Below are positions 9,206-19,274 of a stretch of 64,000 nt of DNA, one piece after another. Location: assembly GCF_016615955.1 (NCBI RefSeq), contig NZ_CP067113.1, positions 2,356,001-2,420,000 of the forward strand. The letters run 5' to 3'. Position numbers and translations under genes: made by a program. Position 1 is the stretch's first letter. Each line of letters starts with the position of its first letter. The notes below the pieces were generated by a model. It worked only from the letters and a program-made list of their open reading frames with translations, was not told the origin of the DNA and ran no database searches. This DNA comes from Luteimonas sp. MC1750. GTDB taxonomy: Bacteria > Pseudomonadota > Gammaproteobacteria > Xanthomonadales > Xanthomonadaceae.

Positions 9206-9688
9206 ATGCCGGTACGCCGCCTCCTCCTTGCCGCCCTGCTCGTGGCCGCCGCGCCGGCGCTTGCCCAGCAGCAGCCGATCGAATCCAGGATGACGCCGGA
9301 GGAGTTCAAGGCCACCGGGCTTGACCAGCTCGACGCGGCGCAACTCGCGCGCCTCAACGCCTGGCTGGGCCGCACCATCGAGGGCGAGACGGAGAAGGCC
9401 GCCGCCACCGCCAAGCGCAAGGTCGAGGACGAGAACCGCGGCTTCCTGAGCTTCGGCTCCAGCGAGCCGGTGACCGGACGCATCGCCGGCACCTTCAGCG
9501 GCTTTGCCCGCGGCCGCGAGTACACGCTCGACAACGGCCAGGTCTGGCGCCAGATCGATGGCGCCAGCCTGGCCGGCGTCCGCCGCGAGGCTCCCACGGT
9601 GCGGATCACCCCGAGCCTGGTCGGCAACGCCTGGTACATGGCGGTCGAGGGCTCCAACACCCGCGCCAAGGTCGAACGCGTCAAGTAA
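9206..9688 (+). CDS. Small secreted protein, conserved hypothetical
   Basis: 160 residues. The first 21 residues form a Sec signal peptide (basic MPVRR, hydrophobic core LLLAALLVAAAP, cleavage after ALA-Q). The mature part begins with a helical region (about residues 25-80, rich in Glu/Lys/Arg) and ends with a short beta-rich segment ('TGRIAGTFSGFARGREYTLDNGQVW'). That segment resembles the beta-strand tail found in several xanthomonad hypothetical periplasmic proteins. No catalytic motif is visible. The gene is transcribed away from relA and converges on hrpA, overlapping its 3' end by eight bases (9681-9688). Confidence 0.7.
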   Translation: MPVRRLLLAALLVAAAPALAQQQPIESRMTPEEFKATGLDQLDAAQLARLNAWLGRTIEGETEKAAATAKRKVEDENRGFLSFGSSEPVTGRIAGTFSGFARGREYTLDNGQVWRQIDGASLAGVRREAPTVRITPSLVGNAWYMAVEGSNTRAKVERVK

Positions 9689-12600
9689 GCGCGGACAGCC
9701 GCGCCGCCAGCTTCTTCGGCGACACGCCGCCCTTCGCCCCCAGCTCCTGGGCGAAGAGCTGCACGCGCAGCTCCTCCAGCTCCCAGCGCAGCGCCTGCCA
9801 GCCGGGCTCCTCGGCGCGGCCGTCTGCCCGCGCGCGGGCCAGCGCATCGGCGAACGGCTTCAGCTCGAGCATGCGCTGCTGGTCGCGCGAGGGATCGTTG
9901 AGCGCGCGCCCGGCGCGCACCGCCATCGCCTTCAGGTAGCGCGGGTAGGAGGCCAGGACGTCGGCCGGCACGTCGCGCAGGAATCCGGCCGGGACCAGCG
10001 CCGCCAGCTGGGCCTGCAGGTCGTCGAGGTTGCCGCGCGCCCAGCCCATCAGCCTGCCTTCGAGCGCGGCGCGCACCTCGGCCACCTGGGCCAGGATTCC
10101 CTCGGCCTGCTGCAGGCGGCGCATGGCTTCGGGGAACAGGGCCTTGCCAACGGCGTCGACGAGGGCCGCGAAGGCCGCGGGATCACGCACGTCGGCGAGG
10201 CCATCGGCCGTGAGCGCGGCAAACGCCCCGTCCACCAGGTCTTCGCGCAGGGTGTCGGCCGGGCGGCTTCCGCCGGCCTCGCGGGGCGCGGTGGACTCGA
10301 TGGCGGCATACAACAGCGCGGTCTTGGGCTGCACCGGCAGCTGCCGGCGCGCGTGGCGGATGCGGTCGGACAGCGCGATGGCGAGCAGCCGGCGCACGCC
10401 GCCCGGATGCAGGCGCTCGGCCTCGGCGCGGTCGGCATGCACGTCGAGCGACACGCTGCCGCCGTCGTCCTGCAGCGCGGGGAACGCGGGCACGCCGCCG
10501 GCCCCGGGAACCGAGACCGGGATGGCGGTGCCCGGGAAGGCGGTCAGCGCCTCGCGCGCGAGCCCGGCCGCGGCGTGCGCGGCGAAGGCCTCGGACGCCC
10601 GCGCGCCGAATCGCGCGCGCAGCGCGTCGAGCGCACGCGACTCCGCGAGCACGCTGCGGCCATCGGCGTCGAGCAGGCGCAGGTTGGCCAGCAGGTGCGG
10701 CTCCAGCGTCGATTCGTCGAAGTCGGTGGCGGCCAGCTCGACGCCGGTCATGCGCTTGAGGAAGCGTGCCAGCGCGCCGGTGATGCTGTCGGTCGCAGCC
10801 TCGGCCGTGCCGTGCGCCTCGGCGAACGCGCGCGCGAAGTCCGGCGCCGGCACGAAGTTGCGGCGCAGCGCCTTGGGCAGGCCGCGCAGCAGTGCCGTGG
10901 CCTTTTCCTGCACGAAGCCCGGGGCGAGCCAGCCCAGCCGCGGTCCATCCATGGCGTTGAGCAGGTGCAGCGGCACCACCACCGTCATGCCGTCGTCGGG
11001 CGCGCCCGGCTCGAAGCGGTAGTGCAGCGCCAGCCGCGCGTCGCCCAGGGGGAAGTACGCCGGGAACCGTTCGGCATCGCTGCCGTCGGCGACCAGCAGG
11101 TCGTCGCGCGTCCACTGCAGCGCGCGGCGCTGCTCTTTCGGCAGCCCCGCGTACCAGGCGTCGAGGGCCTGTGCGCTGGTGATCTCCGCCGGGATGCGGT
11201 CGCGGTACCAGCGCAGCATCCAGTCCTCATCGACGACCAGCCCGGTGCGGCGCTGCTTGGCCTCTTCCTCTTCGGCCGACTCCAGCGTGCGGCGGTTGCG
11301 GGCGACGACGTCGGCGCGCAGGTTGATCTCGCCGGCCACCAGGCCGTCGCGCAGGAACAGTTCGCGCGCCTCCTCCGGATAATGCGCGCCGTAGTGGAAC
11401 GGCCGCGCGGCCGCCAGCACCAGGCCGAACAGGCCGACCTGCTCGCTGCCGACCACGCGCCCCTGCTTCCGCGACCAGCGCGGATCGAAGTGGCGCCGCG
11501 AAAGGAGGTGCGGCAGCTCGGCTTCGACCCACTCCGGCTCGATCGCGGCATTGGTCAGCGCCCAGACCTTCTCGGTGTCGAGGAGCGTCGCCGTGAGCAG
11601 CCATGGCGGCGGCCGCGAGCCCAGGGTCGAGCCGGGGAACAGCTGGAAACGGCGCCCGCGCGGACCTTCGTAGCTGGCCTGGCGGCGCTTGTCGCGCTCG
11701 GGCAGCACGTGGCCGACCTGGGTCGGCAGCCCGGCCAGCAGCGCGCGGTGGACGCTCTGGTAGAGATCGCGTGCCTGGGCGGCCGCGTCCTTGTCCGGGC
11801 TGGCCGGCACGCCGTCGCGGTGGCCTTGGACTTGGCCTTGGCCTTGGCCGCGGCCCCCGCGCCGGCGCCGTCGGGGAGCCGGCGCATCCTGCACGGACGG
11901 CGCTCCGACAGCCGCCTGCGCCGGCGCATCGTCACCGGACGCGGCGAACAGCACGTCCCCGGCCCGATCTTCTTCGCTCCAGCCCAAGCCCTCGCACTGC
12001 AGCTTCAGCTGGCGATGCAGCTCACGCCACTCGCGCATGCGCAGGAAGCCCAGGAAGTTGCGCTCGCACCACTTGCGCAGCTGCGACTGGGTCAGGTCCT
12101 GGTGCGCGACGCGATAGGCCTCCCACAGGCGCAGGATGGCCACGAACTCCGACTTCGGGTCCCGGAACGCGGCATGTGCGGCGTCGGCCGCGCCGCGCTG
12201 GTCGGCGGGGCGCTCGCGCGGATCCTGGATGCCGAGGAAGCTCGCGATCACCAGCATCTCGCGCAGGCAGCGGTGCGCGTTCGCGGCCACCAGCATGCGC
12301 GCGAGCTTCACGTCCACCGGCAGCTTCGCCATCGCCTGGCCGTGCGCGGTGAGCTTGCGCGCCGTGTCCACCGCGCCCAGTTCGGCCAGCTGCTGCCAGC
12401 CGTCGGCAATGGCGCGCGCGTCGGGCGGCTCGAGGAACGGGAAATCTTCAATGGCCCCCAGACCCAGCGACAGCATGCGCAGGATCACGCCGGCCAGCGC
12501 GGCGCGGCGGATCTCGGGATCGGTGAACTCCGGACGCGCGGCGAAATCGGGCTCGTCGTACAACCGGTAGCAGACGCCCGGCGCAATGCGGCCGCAGCGC

Positions 12601-13865
12601 CCGGCGCGCTGGTTGGCGCTGGCCTGGCTGATTGGCTCGAGGTGCAGGCGATCGAGCTTCTGCCGCGGGCTGTAGCGCTTGACCCGCGCCAGCCCCGGAT
12701 CGACCACGTAATGGATGCGCGGCACTGTCAGCGAGGTTTCGGCCACGTTGGTCGCGAGCACGATGCGCCGCGGCGACCCCGGGTTGAACACCCGGTCCTG
12801 GTCGCGCACCGACAGGCGCGCGTACAGCGGCAACACCTCGGTATGGCGGTACTTGCGACCCTCGAGCGCGCGGTGCGCGTCGCGGATCTCGCGCTCGCCG
12901 GGCAGGAACACCAGCACGTCGCCGCCCATGCCGCTTCCGCCGCGCAGGCTGCCTCCACCCAGGCTGCCTCTACCCAGGATGATCTCGTCGCAGGCGGCGA
13001 CGATGCCGTCGGTGGTCGACAGCGCGCCATCGTCGCCGTCGCCATCACCGCCGGCGCTGCCGTCGAGCGGACGGTAGCGCGTCTCGACCGGATAGCCGCG
13101 GCCTTCCACGTTGACCACCGGTGCATCGTTGAAATGCGCGGAGAAACGCGCGGTGTCGATCGTCGCCGACGTCACCACCAGCTTCAGGTCGGTGCGCCGC
13201 GCCAGCAGCTGCTTCAGGTAGCCGAGCAGGAAGTCGATATTGAGGCTGCGCTCGTGCGCCTCGTCGATGATCAGGGTGTCGTAGCGCGACAGCCAGCGGT
13301 CGGACTGGATCTCCGCCAGCAGGATGCCGTCGGTCATGAACTTGATCGCGGTCTGCTCGCCGACGTTCTCGCTGAAGCGCACCTGGTAGCCCACGGCCCC
13401 GCCCAGCGGCACCTGCAGCTCCTCGGCCACGCGGCGCGCAACCGCGCGCGCGGCGATGCGGCGCGGCTGGGTGCAGCCGATCATGCCCGCGGCACCGCGG
13501 CCCGCGGCCAGGCACAGCTTGGGCAGCTGGGTGGTCTTGCCGGAGCCGGTTTCGCCGGCAACGACGACCACCTGGTGCGCGAGCAGCAGCTCGACGATGC
13601 GCCCGGCTTCCGTGGCGATCGGCAGCGTCGGGTCGACCTCGGCCCGCGGCAGCCGCTGCGCACGCGCCTCGCGCTGCGCCAGCGAGCGCGCCAGCGCGTC
13701 CTCGAACGCGGTCTGACGCAGCGCATCGCCTGCCGCCTGGTCCCAGCGCCGCCACAGTCCGAGCAGCCGCCCTCGGTCGCGAGCCAGCGCATCGTCGATC
13801 GCGCGCCGGCCCGCGCGCCTTGACGCAGGGCTTGCATTCAGGGGACTAGACTCCAGTTCATTCAT
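9681..13865 (-). CDS. hrpA: ATP-dependent DEAH-box RNA helicase HrpA
   Basis: 1394 residues, close to the about 1300 of E. coli HrpA. A helicase core shows Walker A GETGSGKT (104-111), the DEAH box (201-204), SATIDT (motif III) and the QRAGRCGR motif VI. HA2 and OB-fold regions follow, then the long C-terminal extension typical of HrpA. HrpA rescues stalled or collided ribosomes on mRNA in E. coli and takes part in mRNA processing; here the role is by family. A basic Gln/Gly/Arg-rich linker (about residues 645-670, five Arg in a row) interrupts the middle and may bind RNA. The gene stands alone, with dps divergent at its 5' end. Confidence 0.93.
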   Translation of the reverse strand: MNELESSPLNASPASRRAGRRAIDDALARDRGRLLGLWRRWDQAAGDALRQTAFEDALARSLAQREARAQRLPRAEVDPTLPIATEAGRIVELLLAHQVVVVAGETGSGKTTQLPKLCLAAGRGAAGMIGCTQPRRIAARAVARRVAEELQVPLGGAVGYQVRFSENVGEQTAIKFMTDGILLAEIQSDRWLSRYDTLIIDEAHERSLNIDFLLGYLKQLLARRTDLKLVVTSATIDTARFSAHFNDAPVVNVEGRGYPVETRYRPLDGSAGGDGDGDDGALSTTDGIVAACDEIILGRGSLGGGSLRGGSGMGGDVLVFLPGEREIRDAHRALEGRKYRHTEVLPLYARLSVRDQDRVFNPGSPRRIVLATNVAETSLTVPRIHYVVDPGLARVKRYSPRQKLDRLHLEPISQASANQRAGRCGRIAPGVCYRLYDEPDFAARPEFTDPEIRRAALAGVILRMLSLGLGAIEDFPFLEPPDARAIADGWQQLAELGAVDTARKLTAHGQAMAKLPVDVKLARMLVAANAHRCLREMLVIASFLGIQDPRERPADQRGAADAAHAAFRDPKSEFVAILRLWEAYRVAHQDLTQSQLRKWCERNFLGFLRMREWRELHRQLKLQCEGLGWSEEDRAGDVLFAASGDDAPAQAAVGAPSVQDAPAPRRRRRGGRGQGQGQVQGHRDGVPASPDKDAAAQARDLYQSVHRALLAGLPTQVGHVLPERDKRRQASYEGPRGRRFQLFPGSTLGSRPPPWLLTATLLDTEKVWALTNAAIEPEWVEAELPHLLSRRHFDPRWSRKQGRVVGSEQVGLFGLVLAAARPFHYGAHYPEEARELFLRDGLVAGEINLRADVVARNRRTLESAEEEEAKQRRTGLVVDEDWMLRWYRDRIPAEITSAQALDAWYAGLPKEQRRALQWTRDDLLVADGSDAERFPAYFPLGDARLALHYRFEPGAPDDGMTVVVPLHLLNAMDGPRLGWLAPGFVQEKATALLRGLPKALRRNFVPAPDFARAFAEAHGTAEAATDSITGALARFLKRMTGVELAATDFDESTLEPHLLANLRLLDADGRSVLAESRALDALRARFGARASEAFAAHAAAGLAREALTAFPGTAIPVSVPGAGGVPAFPALQDDGGSVSLDVHADRAEAERLHPGGVRRLLAIALSDRIRHARRQLPVQPKTALLYAAIESTAPREAGGSRPADTLREDLVDGAFAALTADGLADVRDPAAFAALVDAVGKALFPEAMRRLQQAEGILAQVAEVRAALEGRLMGWARGNLDDLQAQLAALVPAGFLRDVPADVLASYPRYLKAMAVRAGRALNDPSRDQQRMLELKPFADALARARADGRAEEPGWQALRWELEELRVQLFAQELGAKGGVSPKKLAARLSALT

Positions 13866-13945
13866 GCACGTGCGCCGTAGCCGGCCCTTGAGACTCCCTC
13901 ACCCATCGCGCCCATTGTCGCGCGTCAAACAGAAAGGACACAGTG

Positions 13946-14533
13946 ATGGCCAAGACCAAGAGCAATCCGAAAACCGCGGCGAAGCCGAAGAAGGGCAGCG
14001 CCAGCAACCCCAAGGAAGCGATGCCCGCGGCCTCTCCCGCCCGCACCTCGATGGCCCCGGGCGTCGATATCGGGATCAGCGACCGCGATCGCAAGGCGAT
14101 CTCGCAGGACCTGGGGCAATTCCTGTCCGACAGCTTCACGCTGTACCTGAAGACGCACAACTTCCACTGGAACGTGACCGGGCCGATGTTCAACTCGCTG
14201 CATGCCATGTTCATGGAGCAGTACACCGAGCAGTGGAACGCGCTGGACGAAACCGCCGAGCGCATCCGCGCGCTGGGCTACAACGCCCCGGGTTCGTATG
14301 CCGAGTTCATCCGCCTGTCGTCGATCACCGAGGAGCCCGGCCTGACCGAGGCACCGGACTGGCGCGACATGGTCCGCCAGCTGGTCGAGGGCAACGAGGC
14401 GGTTTGCCGCACCGCGCGCCGCGCGCTGTCGAACGCCGACGATGCCGGCGACGACCCGACGGTCGACCTGCTGACCCAGCGCCTGCACGTGCACGAGAAG
14501 AACGCCTGGATGCTGCGCTCGCTGCTGCAGTAA
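13946..14533 (+). CDS. dps: Dps-family ferritin-like DNA-protection protein
   Basis: 195 residues. After a Lys/Ala-rich N-terminal tail (about 35 residues, suited to DNA binding) comes a four-helix ferritin-like domain with the Dps ferroxidase signature 'LKTHNFHWNVTGPMF' followed by 'LHAMFMEQYTEQWNALDETAERIRALG' (His, Asp and Glu ligands shared across the dimer interface). Dps oxidises Fe(II) with peroxide and compacts DNA under starvation or oxidative stress. The ATG at 13946 follows AGAAAGGA at a usable distance; a GTG immediately before is an alternative. It is monocistronic, flanked by divergent hrpA and followed by a hairpin. Confidence 0.92.
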   Translation: MAKTKSNPKTAAKPKKGSASNPKEAMPAASPARTSMAPGVDIGISDRDRKAISQDLGQFLSDSFTLYLKTHNFHWNVTGPMFNSLHAMFMEQYTEQWNALDETAERIRALGYNAPGSYAEFIRLSSITEEPGLTEAPDWRDMVRQLVEGNEAVCRTARRALSNADDAGDDPTVDLLTQRLHVHEKNAWMLRSLLQ

Positions 14534-14571
14534 GGCCCAAGGGCCGGGTTTTCCCGGCAGCCCCGCCGCGC

Positions 14572-14596
14572 AACGCCCGACCACGCGTCGGGCGTT
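14572..14596 (+). terminator. Hairpin after dps
   Basis: Nine perfect pairs (AACGCCCGA with TCGGGCGTT, seven-base loop) lie 39 bases after the dps stop. A second small stem (GCCGGG-TTTT-CCCGGC, 14543-14558) lies just before it. No clear T tract follows, so this is a probable but not typical terminator. Confidence 0.45.
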
Positions 14597-14626
14597 CGCA
14601 TTCCGGGGGCTGAGACGCGCGCCCGG

Positions 14627-14632
14627 TATCCT
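14627..14632 (+). promoter_or_regulatory. -10-like hexamer of recQ, leaderless arrangement
   Basis: TATCCT ends six bases before the recQ ATG at 14639, so a transcript starting at the usual distance would begin at the A of the start codon. An AGG directly abuts the ATG, too close to act as a ribosome site. No strong -35 is seen. Confidence 0.45.
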
Positions 14633-14638
14633 TGCAGG

Positions 14639-16471
14639 ATGAGCGACGCCGCACACCGCATCCTGCAGCAGGTCTTCGGCCACGAGACCTTCCGTGGCGA
14701 CCAGGCCGCGATCATCCGGCACGTGGCCGACGGCGGCGACGCCCTGGTGCTGATGCCCACCGGTGGCGGCAAGTCGCTGTGCTACCAGGTGCCGGCCCTG
14801 CTGCGCGAGGGCACCGCGGTGGTCGTGTCGCCGCTGATCGCGCTGATGCAGGACCAGGTCGAAGCCCTGCGCCAGCTCGGCGTGCGCGCGGCCTTCCTCA
14901 ACTCCACGCTGGAAGGCGCCGAAGCCGCGGCGGTCGAGCGCGAGCTGCGCGAAGGCACCCTCGACCTGCTCTACGTGGCGCCCGAGAGGCTGCTGACCGC
15001 GCGCTTCATGTCGCTGCTGGATGCCAGCCGGATCGCGCTGTTCGCGATCGACGAGGCGCACTGCGTCTCGCAGTGGGGCCACGATTTCCGCCGCGAGTAC
15101 CGCGAGCTCACCGTGCTGCACGAACGCTGGCCGCAGGTGCCGCGGATCGCGCTCACCGCCACCGCCGATCCGCCGACCCAGCGCGAGATCGCCGAGCGCC
15201 TGCAGCTCGAAGGCGCGCAGCGCTTCACCAGCTCGTTCGACCGCCCCAACATCCGCTACACCGTGGTCAACAAGGACAGCGGCAACCGCCAGCTGCTGGA
15301 CTTCATCGCCGGCCACCGTGGTGAGGCCGGCATCGTCTACTGCCTGTCGCGCAACAAGGTGGAAAAGACCGCGGCCCTGCTGGTCGAGGCCGGCGTCGAC
15401 GCCCTGCCCTACCACGCCGGGCTGGACGCCTCGGTGCGCGCCGCCAACCAGCGCCGCTTCCTGCTCGAGGACGGCGTGGTGATGGCGGCGACGATCGCCT
15501 TCGGCATGGGCATCGACAAGCCGGACGTGCGCTTCGTGGCGCACATGGACCTGCCGAAGTCGATCGAGGGCTACTACCAGGAGACCGGCCGCGCCGGCCG
15601 CGACGGGGATCCGGCCGAGGCCTGGATGTGCCACGGCCTGGGCGACGTGGTGCTGCTGCGTCAGATGATCGACCAGTCCGAGGCGGGCGAGGATCGCAAG
15701 CGCCTGGAGCACCGCAAGCTCGATGCCCTGGTGGGCTACTGCGAAACCACGCGCTGCCGGCGCCAGGTGCTGCTGGCCAACTTCGGCGAGGACTATGCCG
15801 GCCGGGGCGCCGGCGAGCCCTGCGGCAACTGCGACAACTGCCTGCATCCGCCGGAGACCTGGGACGCCACGGTGGCGGCGCAAAAGGCGCTGTCCTGCGT
15901 CTACCGCACCGGCCAGCGCTTCGGCGCCGCCCACCTGATCGACGTGCTGCGCGGCTCGGAGTCCGAGCGGATCCGCCAGTTCGGCCACGACGGCATCAGC
16001 ACCTATGGCATCGGCACCGACCTCGACGCACGCGCCTGGCGCGGGGTATTCCGGCAGCTGGTCGCGGCGGGCCTCCTGGAAGTGGATACCGAAGGCTACG
16101 GCGGCCTGCGCCTCACCGCCGACAGCCGCGAGGTGCTGCAGGGCCGTCGGGAGGTCCTGCTGCGCAAGGAAGCGCCGCGCACGGCGCGCGGCCGCGGGCG
16201 CGACGGCGAAACGCGGGCGCGGACGGTCGTGGAGGTGCCCCGCGCAGACCAGCCGCTGTTCGAATCGCTGCGCGCGCTGCGCACGCGCCTGGCCCGCGAA
16301 CAGGGCGTGCCGCCCTATGTGATCTTCCACGACGCCACGCTGCGCGAGATCGCCCGGCTGCGCCCGCGCACGCCGGGCGACCTGGCGCTGATCGGCGGCA
16401 TCGGCGCCGGCAAGATCGAGCGTTACGGCGACGAGGTCCTGGACGTGGTGTCGGAGGCCGAGGCGGCCTGA
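14639..16471 (+). CDS. recQ: ATP-dependent DNA helicase RecQ
   Basis: 610 residues, the usual RecQ length. It is a 3'-5' helicase acting in recombination repair and fork processing. Walker A TGGGKS lies at 41-46 and DEAH at 138-141 followed by [10 protein letters not shown], the RecQ aromatic-rich loop. Motif VI is '[10 protein letters not shown]'. A four-Cys zinc site ([12 protein letters not shown]...CGNCDNC, about 375-402), a winged-helix RQC domain and a C-terminal HRDC domain (about 530-605) complete it. Neighbours do not suggest an operon. The start is supported by the adjacent promoter-like hexamer and by alignment of the [21 protein letters not shown]-terminus with the family. Confidence 0.95.
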   Translation: MSDAAHRILQQVFGHETFRGDQAAIIRHVADGGDALVLMPTGGGKSLCYQVPALLREGTAVVVSPLIALMQDQVEALRQLGVRAAFLNSTLEGAEAAAVERELREGTLDLLYVAPERLLTARFMSLLDASRIALFAIDEAHCVSQWGHDFRREYRELTVLHERWPQVPRIALTATADPPTQREIAERLQLEGAQRFTSSFDRPNIRYTVVNKDSGNRQLLDFIAGHRGEAGIVYCLSRNKVEKTAALLVEAGVDALPYHAGLDASVRAANQRRFLLEDGVVMAATIAFGMGIDKPDVRFVAHMDLPKSIEGYYQETGRAGRDGDPAEAWMCHGLGDVVLLRQMIDQSEAGEDRKRLEHRKLDALVGYCETTRCRRQVLLANFGEDYAGRGAGEPCGNCDNCLHPPETWDATVAAQKALSCVYRTGQRFGAAHLIDVLRGSESERIRQFGHDGISTYGIGTDLDARAWRGVFRQLVAAGLLEVDTEGYGGLRLTADSREVLQGRREVLLRKEAPRTARGRGRDGETRARTVVEVPRADQPLFESLRALRTRLAREQGVPPYVIFHDATLREIARLRPRTPGDLALIGGIGAGKIERYGDEVLDVVSEAEAA

Positions 16472-16519
16472 GCCGCCCCGCGCATCACCCGGCGGCCTGG
16501 CACACCCGCCTGCAACGCT

Positions 16520-17923
16520 TCAGCGCGCCGTTCCCCCGCCATGCGTCACGCGGAAGATCGTGCCATTGGCGTCGTCACTCACCAGCAGGGCGCCCTCCGA
16601 GTCGACCGCAACGCCGGCCGGGCGGCCCCAGACCCGGCCGTTGTCCAGCACGAAGCCGGTCATGAAGTCCTCGTAGGCCCCGGACGGACGGCCATTGGAC
16701 ATGGGCACGCGCACCACCTTGTAGCCGGTGATGTCGGGCCGGCTGTGCGAGCCGTGCAGGGCCACGAAGGCATCGCCGCGGTAGTCGGCCGGGAATCCCC
16801 GGCCGTCATGGAAGGCCACGCTGAGCGCGGAGGAATGTGCCTGGAACAGCACGTCGGGCGCCGTCACCTTGCCCGCGAGGTCGGGCCGCTGCCCGGCCCG
16901 CGCCGGGTCCTCGCGGCCATCGAGATAGAACCAGGGCCAGCCGTGGAAGGAGCCCTCCTCGATGCGCACCATGAAGTCCGGAGTGACGTTGGGACCCAGG
17001 TGGTCGCGCTCGTTGACGACGCACCAGAGGTTGCCGGTGCCCGGCTGCACCGCCATGCCCGAGCAATTGCGCAGCCCGGTGGCGTAGTTCTGCACGCGCT
17101 TGCCGTCGCGGTCGAAGACGCGCACCACGCCGCGGTCCTTCTCCTCGCCCCAGGCCGCGCCGAGGCCATCGGTCGCTTCATGCGCGCGGATCTGCGCCGG
17201 CGTCATCGCCGGCATTCCGGCAACGCCGAGATTGGAGGCCGAGCCGACCGAAAGGAACAGGCGCTCGCCATCGGCGGAGACCGCAAGGTCGCGGGTCCAG
17301 TGCCGCTTGGTCGGGATGCCGGCGATGATCACCTCGGCCGGGCCGGGGGCCTTGGCTTCGCCGCTGCGGTACGGGTAGCGCACCACCTGGTCGGCCGCGG
17401 CGACGTAGACGTGGGTCGGGTTGGTCGCCGGCACGAAGGCGATTCCGTAGGGCCGGTCCAGGCCGGTGGCAAACACCTCGGGCGTCGCGGTTCCGCCCTG
17501 CCCCTTGCGGAACACGAGCACGCGCCCCGCCCCGCTCTCGGCGAGGAAGATGTCGCCATTGGGCGCCGCACGAAGGGTGCGCGGCTGCTTGAAGCCGCTC
17601 GCGAACACCTCGGCGCTGAAGCCGGCGGGCACCTTGGGCAGCGTCCCGGCCGGTGGCGCGACCACCTCCACGTTGCCCGCCACCGAACCTTCCGGATCCA
17701 TGCCCATGGCCGGTGCCGGAATGTCGGCGGCGCGGATGTGCCGCATCGCGCCGGGGGCATCATCCGACCAGTCGCTGAGGACGGCGGCCGCGCCGGAGCC
17801 ACTGCCTGCGTCGACGCCCGCGCGTTCGCGCACGTCACCGCTTTGCGCGCAGGCGGCCAGGACCAGCACGGCCAGGGGCAGGGGCGTGAGTCGGGCCAGT
17901 CGCGGCCGGTGGGTGGCGTTCAT
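16520..17923 (-). CDS. PQQ-dependent sugar (sorbosone) dehydrogenase-like lipoprotein
   Basis: 467 residues. A signal segment ending LAVLVLAACAQ gives a lipobox with Cys25, so the mature protein is probably lipid-anchored. From about residue 95 the sequence follows the six-bladed beta-propeller of soluble glucose/L-sorbosone dehydrogenases, with blade-like stretches such as 'AGFSAEVFASGFKQPRTLRAAPNGDIFLAES', 'YGIAFVP' and 'GVAVDSEGALLVSDDANGTIFRV'. Members oxidise aldoses or related sugars with PQQ in the periplasm; substrate and cofactor use are unproven here, and no PQQ biosynthesis genes are in the window. It lies 67 bases after arsB on the same strand and could be co-transcribed, although no arsenic role is known for this family. 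Confidence 0.8.
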   Translation of the reverse strand: MNATHRPRLARLTPLPLAVLVLAACAQSGDVRERAGVDAGSGSGAAAVLSDWSDDAPGAMRHIRAADIPAPAMGMDPEGSVAGNVEVVAPPAGTLPKVPAGFSAEVFASGFKQPRTLRAAPNGDIFLAESGAGRVLVFRKGQGGTATPEVFATGLDRPYGIAFVPATNPTHVYVAAADQVVRYPYRSGEAKAPGPAEVIIAGIPTKRHWTRDLAVSADGERLFLSVGSASNLGVAGMPAMTPAQIRAHEATDGLGAAWGEEKDRGVVRVFDRDGKRVQNYATGLRNCSGMAVQPGTGNLWCVVNERDHLGPNVTPDFMVRIEEGSFHGWPWFYLDGREDPARAGQRPDLAGKVTAPDVLFQAHSSALSVAFHDGRGFPADYRGDAFVALHGSHSRPDITGYKVVRVPMSNGRPSGAYEDFMTGFVLDNGRVWGRPAGVAVDSEGALLVSDDANGTIFRVTHGGGTAR

Positions 17924-17990
17924 CCGTGTTCTCCTCGGGGGTCCGCCCGATCCTCGGCGCGGTGGCGTCAGGGAGGGGTGATCGCGAGGG

Positions 17991-19271
17991 TCAGGCGAGC
18001 CGCAGCGCCAGCGCCGCCAGCGTCGCCAGCAGCACCGGCAGGGTCAGGACCACGCCCACCCTGAAGTAGTAGCCCCAGGTGATCCGGATGCCCTTGCGCG
18101 CCAGCACGTGCAGCCACAGCAGGGTGGCCAGACTGCCGATCGGGGTGAACTTCGGACCCAGGTCGCTGCCGATGACGTTGGCGTAGAGCATCGCCTCGCG
18201 GATCGTGCCTTCGGCCTGGCTGGCGTCGATGGACAGCGCACCCACCAGCACGGTCGGCAGGTTGTTCATCACCGAGGACAGGAACGCGGTCAGCAGGCCG
18301 GTGCCGAAGGTCGCCGCCCACAGGCCGTGTCCGGCGAACCCGTCCAGCAGGCCGGCCAGGTGGCCGGTCAGCCCGGCGTTCCGGAGGCCGTAGACGACGA
18401 GGTACATGCCGAGCGAGAACACCACGATCTGCCAGGGTGCTTCACGCACCACCTTGCGGGTCGAGATCCTGTGTCCCCTGGCGGCCACGGCGAGCAGCGC
18501 CAGCGCGCCGGCGCCCGCCACCGCGCTGATCGGCACGCCCAGCCGTTCCAGTCCGAAGAATCCGACCAGCAGCAGCGCGAGCACGATCCAGCCGGCGTTG
18601 AAGGTGGCGCGGTCGACGATCGCGGAGGCCGGCGCGCGCAGCTGGGTGGCGTCGTAGGTCGCCGGGATGTCGCGGCGGAAGAACCACAGCAGCACGGCCA
18701 GGGTGGCGGCCACCGAGACCAGGTTCACCGGAAACATGACCGAGGCGTAGGCACCGAAACCGATGTCGAAATAATCCGCCGACACGATGTTGACCAGGTT
18801 GGAGACGACCAGCGGCAGGCTCGCGGTGTCCGCGATGAAGCCCGCGCCCATCACGAAGGCCAGGGTGGCGGCGGGGCTGAACTTCAGGGCGAGCAGCATC
18901 GCGATCACGATCGGCGTCAGGATCAGGGCCGCGCCGTCGTTGGCGAACAGCGCCGACACGGCCGCGCCCAGCAGCACCAGGTAGACGAACAGCCTGCGTC
19001 CGCTTCCGCCGCCCCAGCGCGCGACGTGCAGCGCCGCCCATTCGAAGAATCCCGCCTCGTCGAGTACCAGGCTGATCAGGATCACTGCCACGAAGGTGAA
19101 GGTGGCGTTCCACACGAAGCCCCAGACGATGGGAATGTCGGACACGCCGACCACGCCGGTCAGCAACGCCAGCGCCGCGCCGAACGAGGCACTCCAGCCG
19201 ACTCCCAGGCCCTTCGGCTGCCAGATGACCAGGACGATGGTGGCGACGAAGATCAGCAGCGCAGGCAGCAC
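17991..19271 (-). CDS. arsB: Arsenite efflux permease, ArsB family
   Basis: 426 residues with about twelve hydrophobic segments. It fits the ArsB/NhaD superfamily: a split pair of halves with motifs '[18 protein letters not shown]' and '[17 protein letters not shown]' at the re-entrant helices, typical of arsenite exporters that exchange As(OH)3 for protons. The start is GTG at 19271, three bases after the arsR stop, with no other credible start; coupling to arsR is therefore likely. No ArsA ATPase gene is present, so export should be driven by the proton gradient alone. A sorbosone-dehydrogenase-like gene follows. Confidence 0.92.
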   Translation of the reverse strand: MLPALLIFVATIVLVIWQPKGLGVGWSASFGAALALLTGVVGVSDIPIVWGFVWNATFTFVAVILISLVLDEAGFFEWAALHVARWGGGSGRRLFVYLVLLGAAVSALFANDGAALILTPIVIAMLLALKFSPAATLAFVMGAGFIADTASLPLVVSNLVNIVSADYFDIGFGAYASVMFPVNLVSVAATLAVLLWFFRRDIPATYDATQLRAPASAIVDRATFNAGWIVLALLLVGFFGLERLGVPISAVAGAGALALLAVAARGHRISTRKVVREAPWQIVVFSLGMYLVVYGLRNAGLTGHLAGLLDGFAGHGLWAATFGTGLLTAFLSSVMNNLPTVLVGALSIDASQAEGTIREAMLYANVIGSDLGPKFTPIGSLATLLWLHVLARKGIRITWGYYFRVGVVLTLPVLLATLAALALRLA

Positions 19272-19274
19272 GGC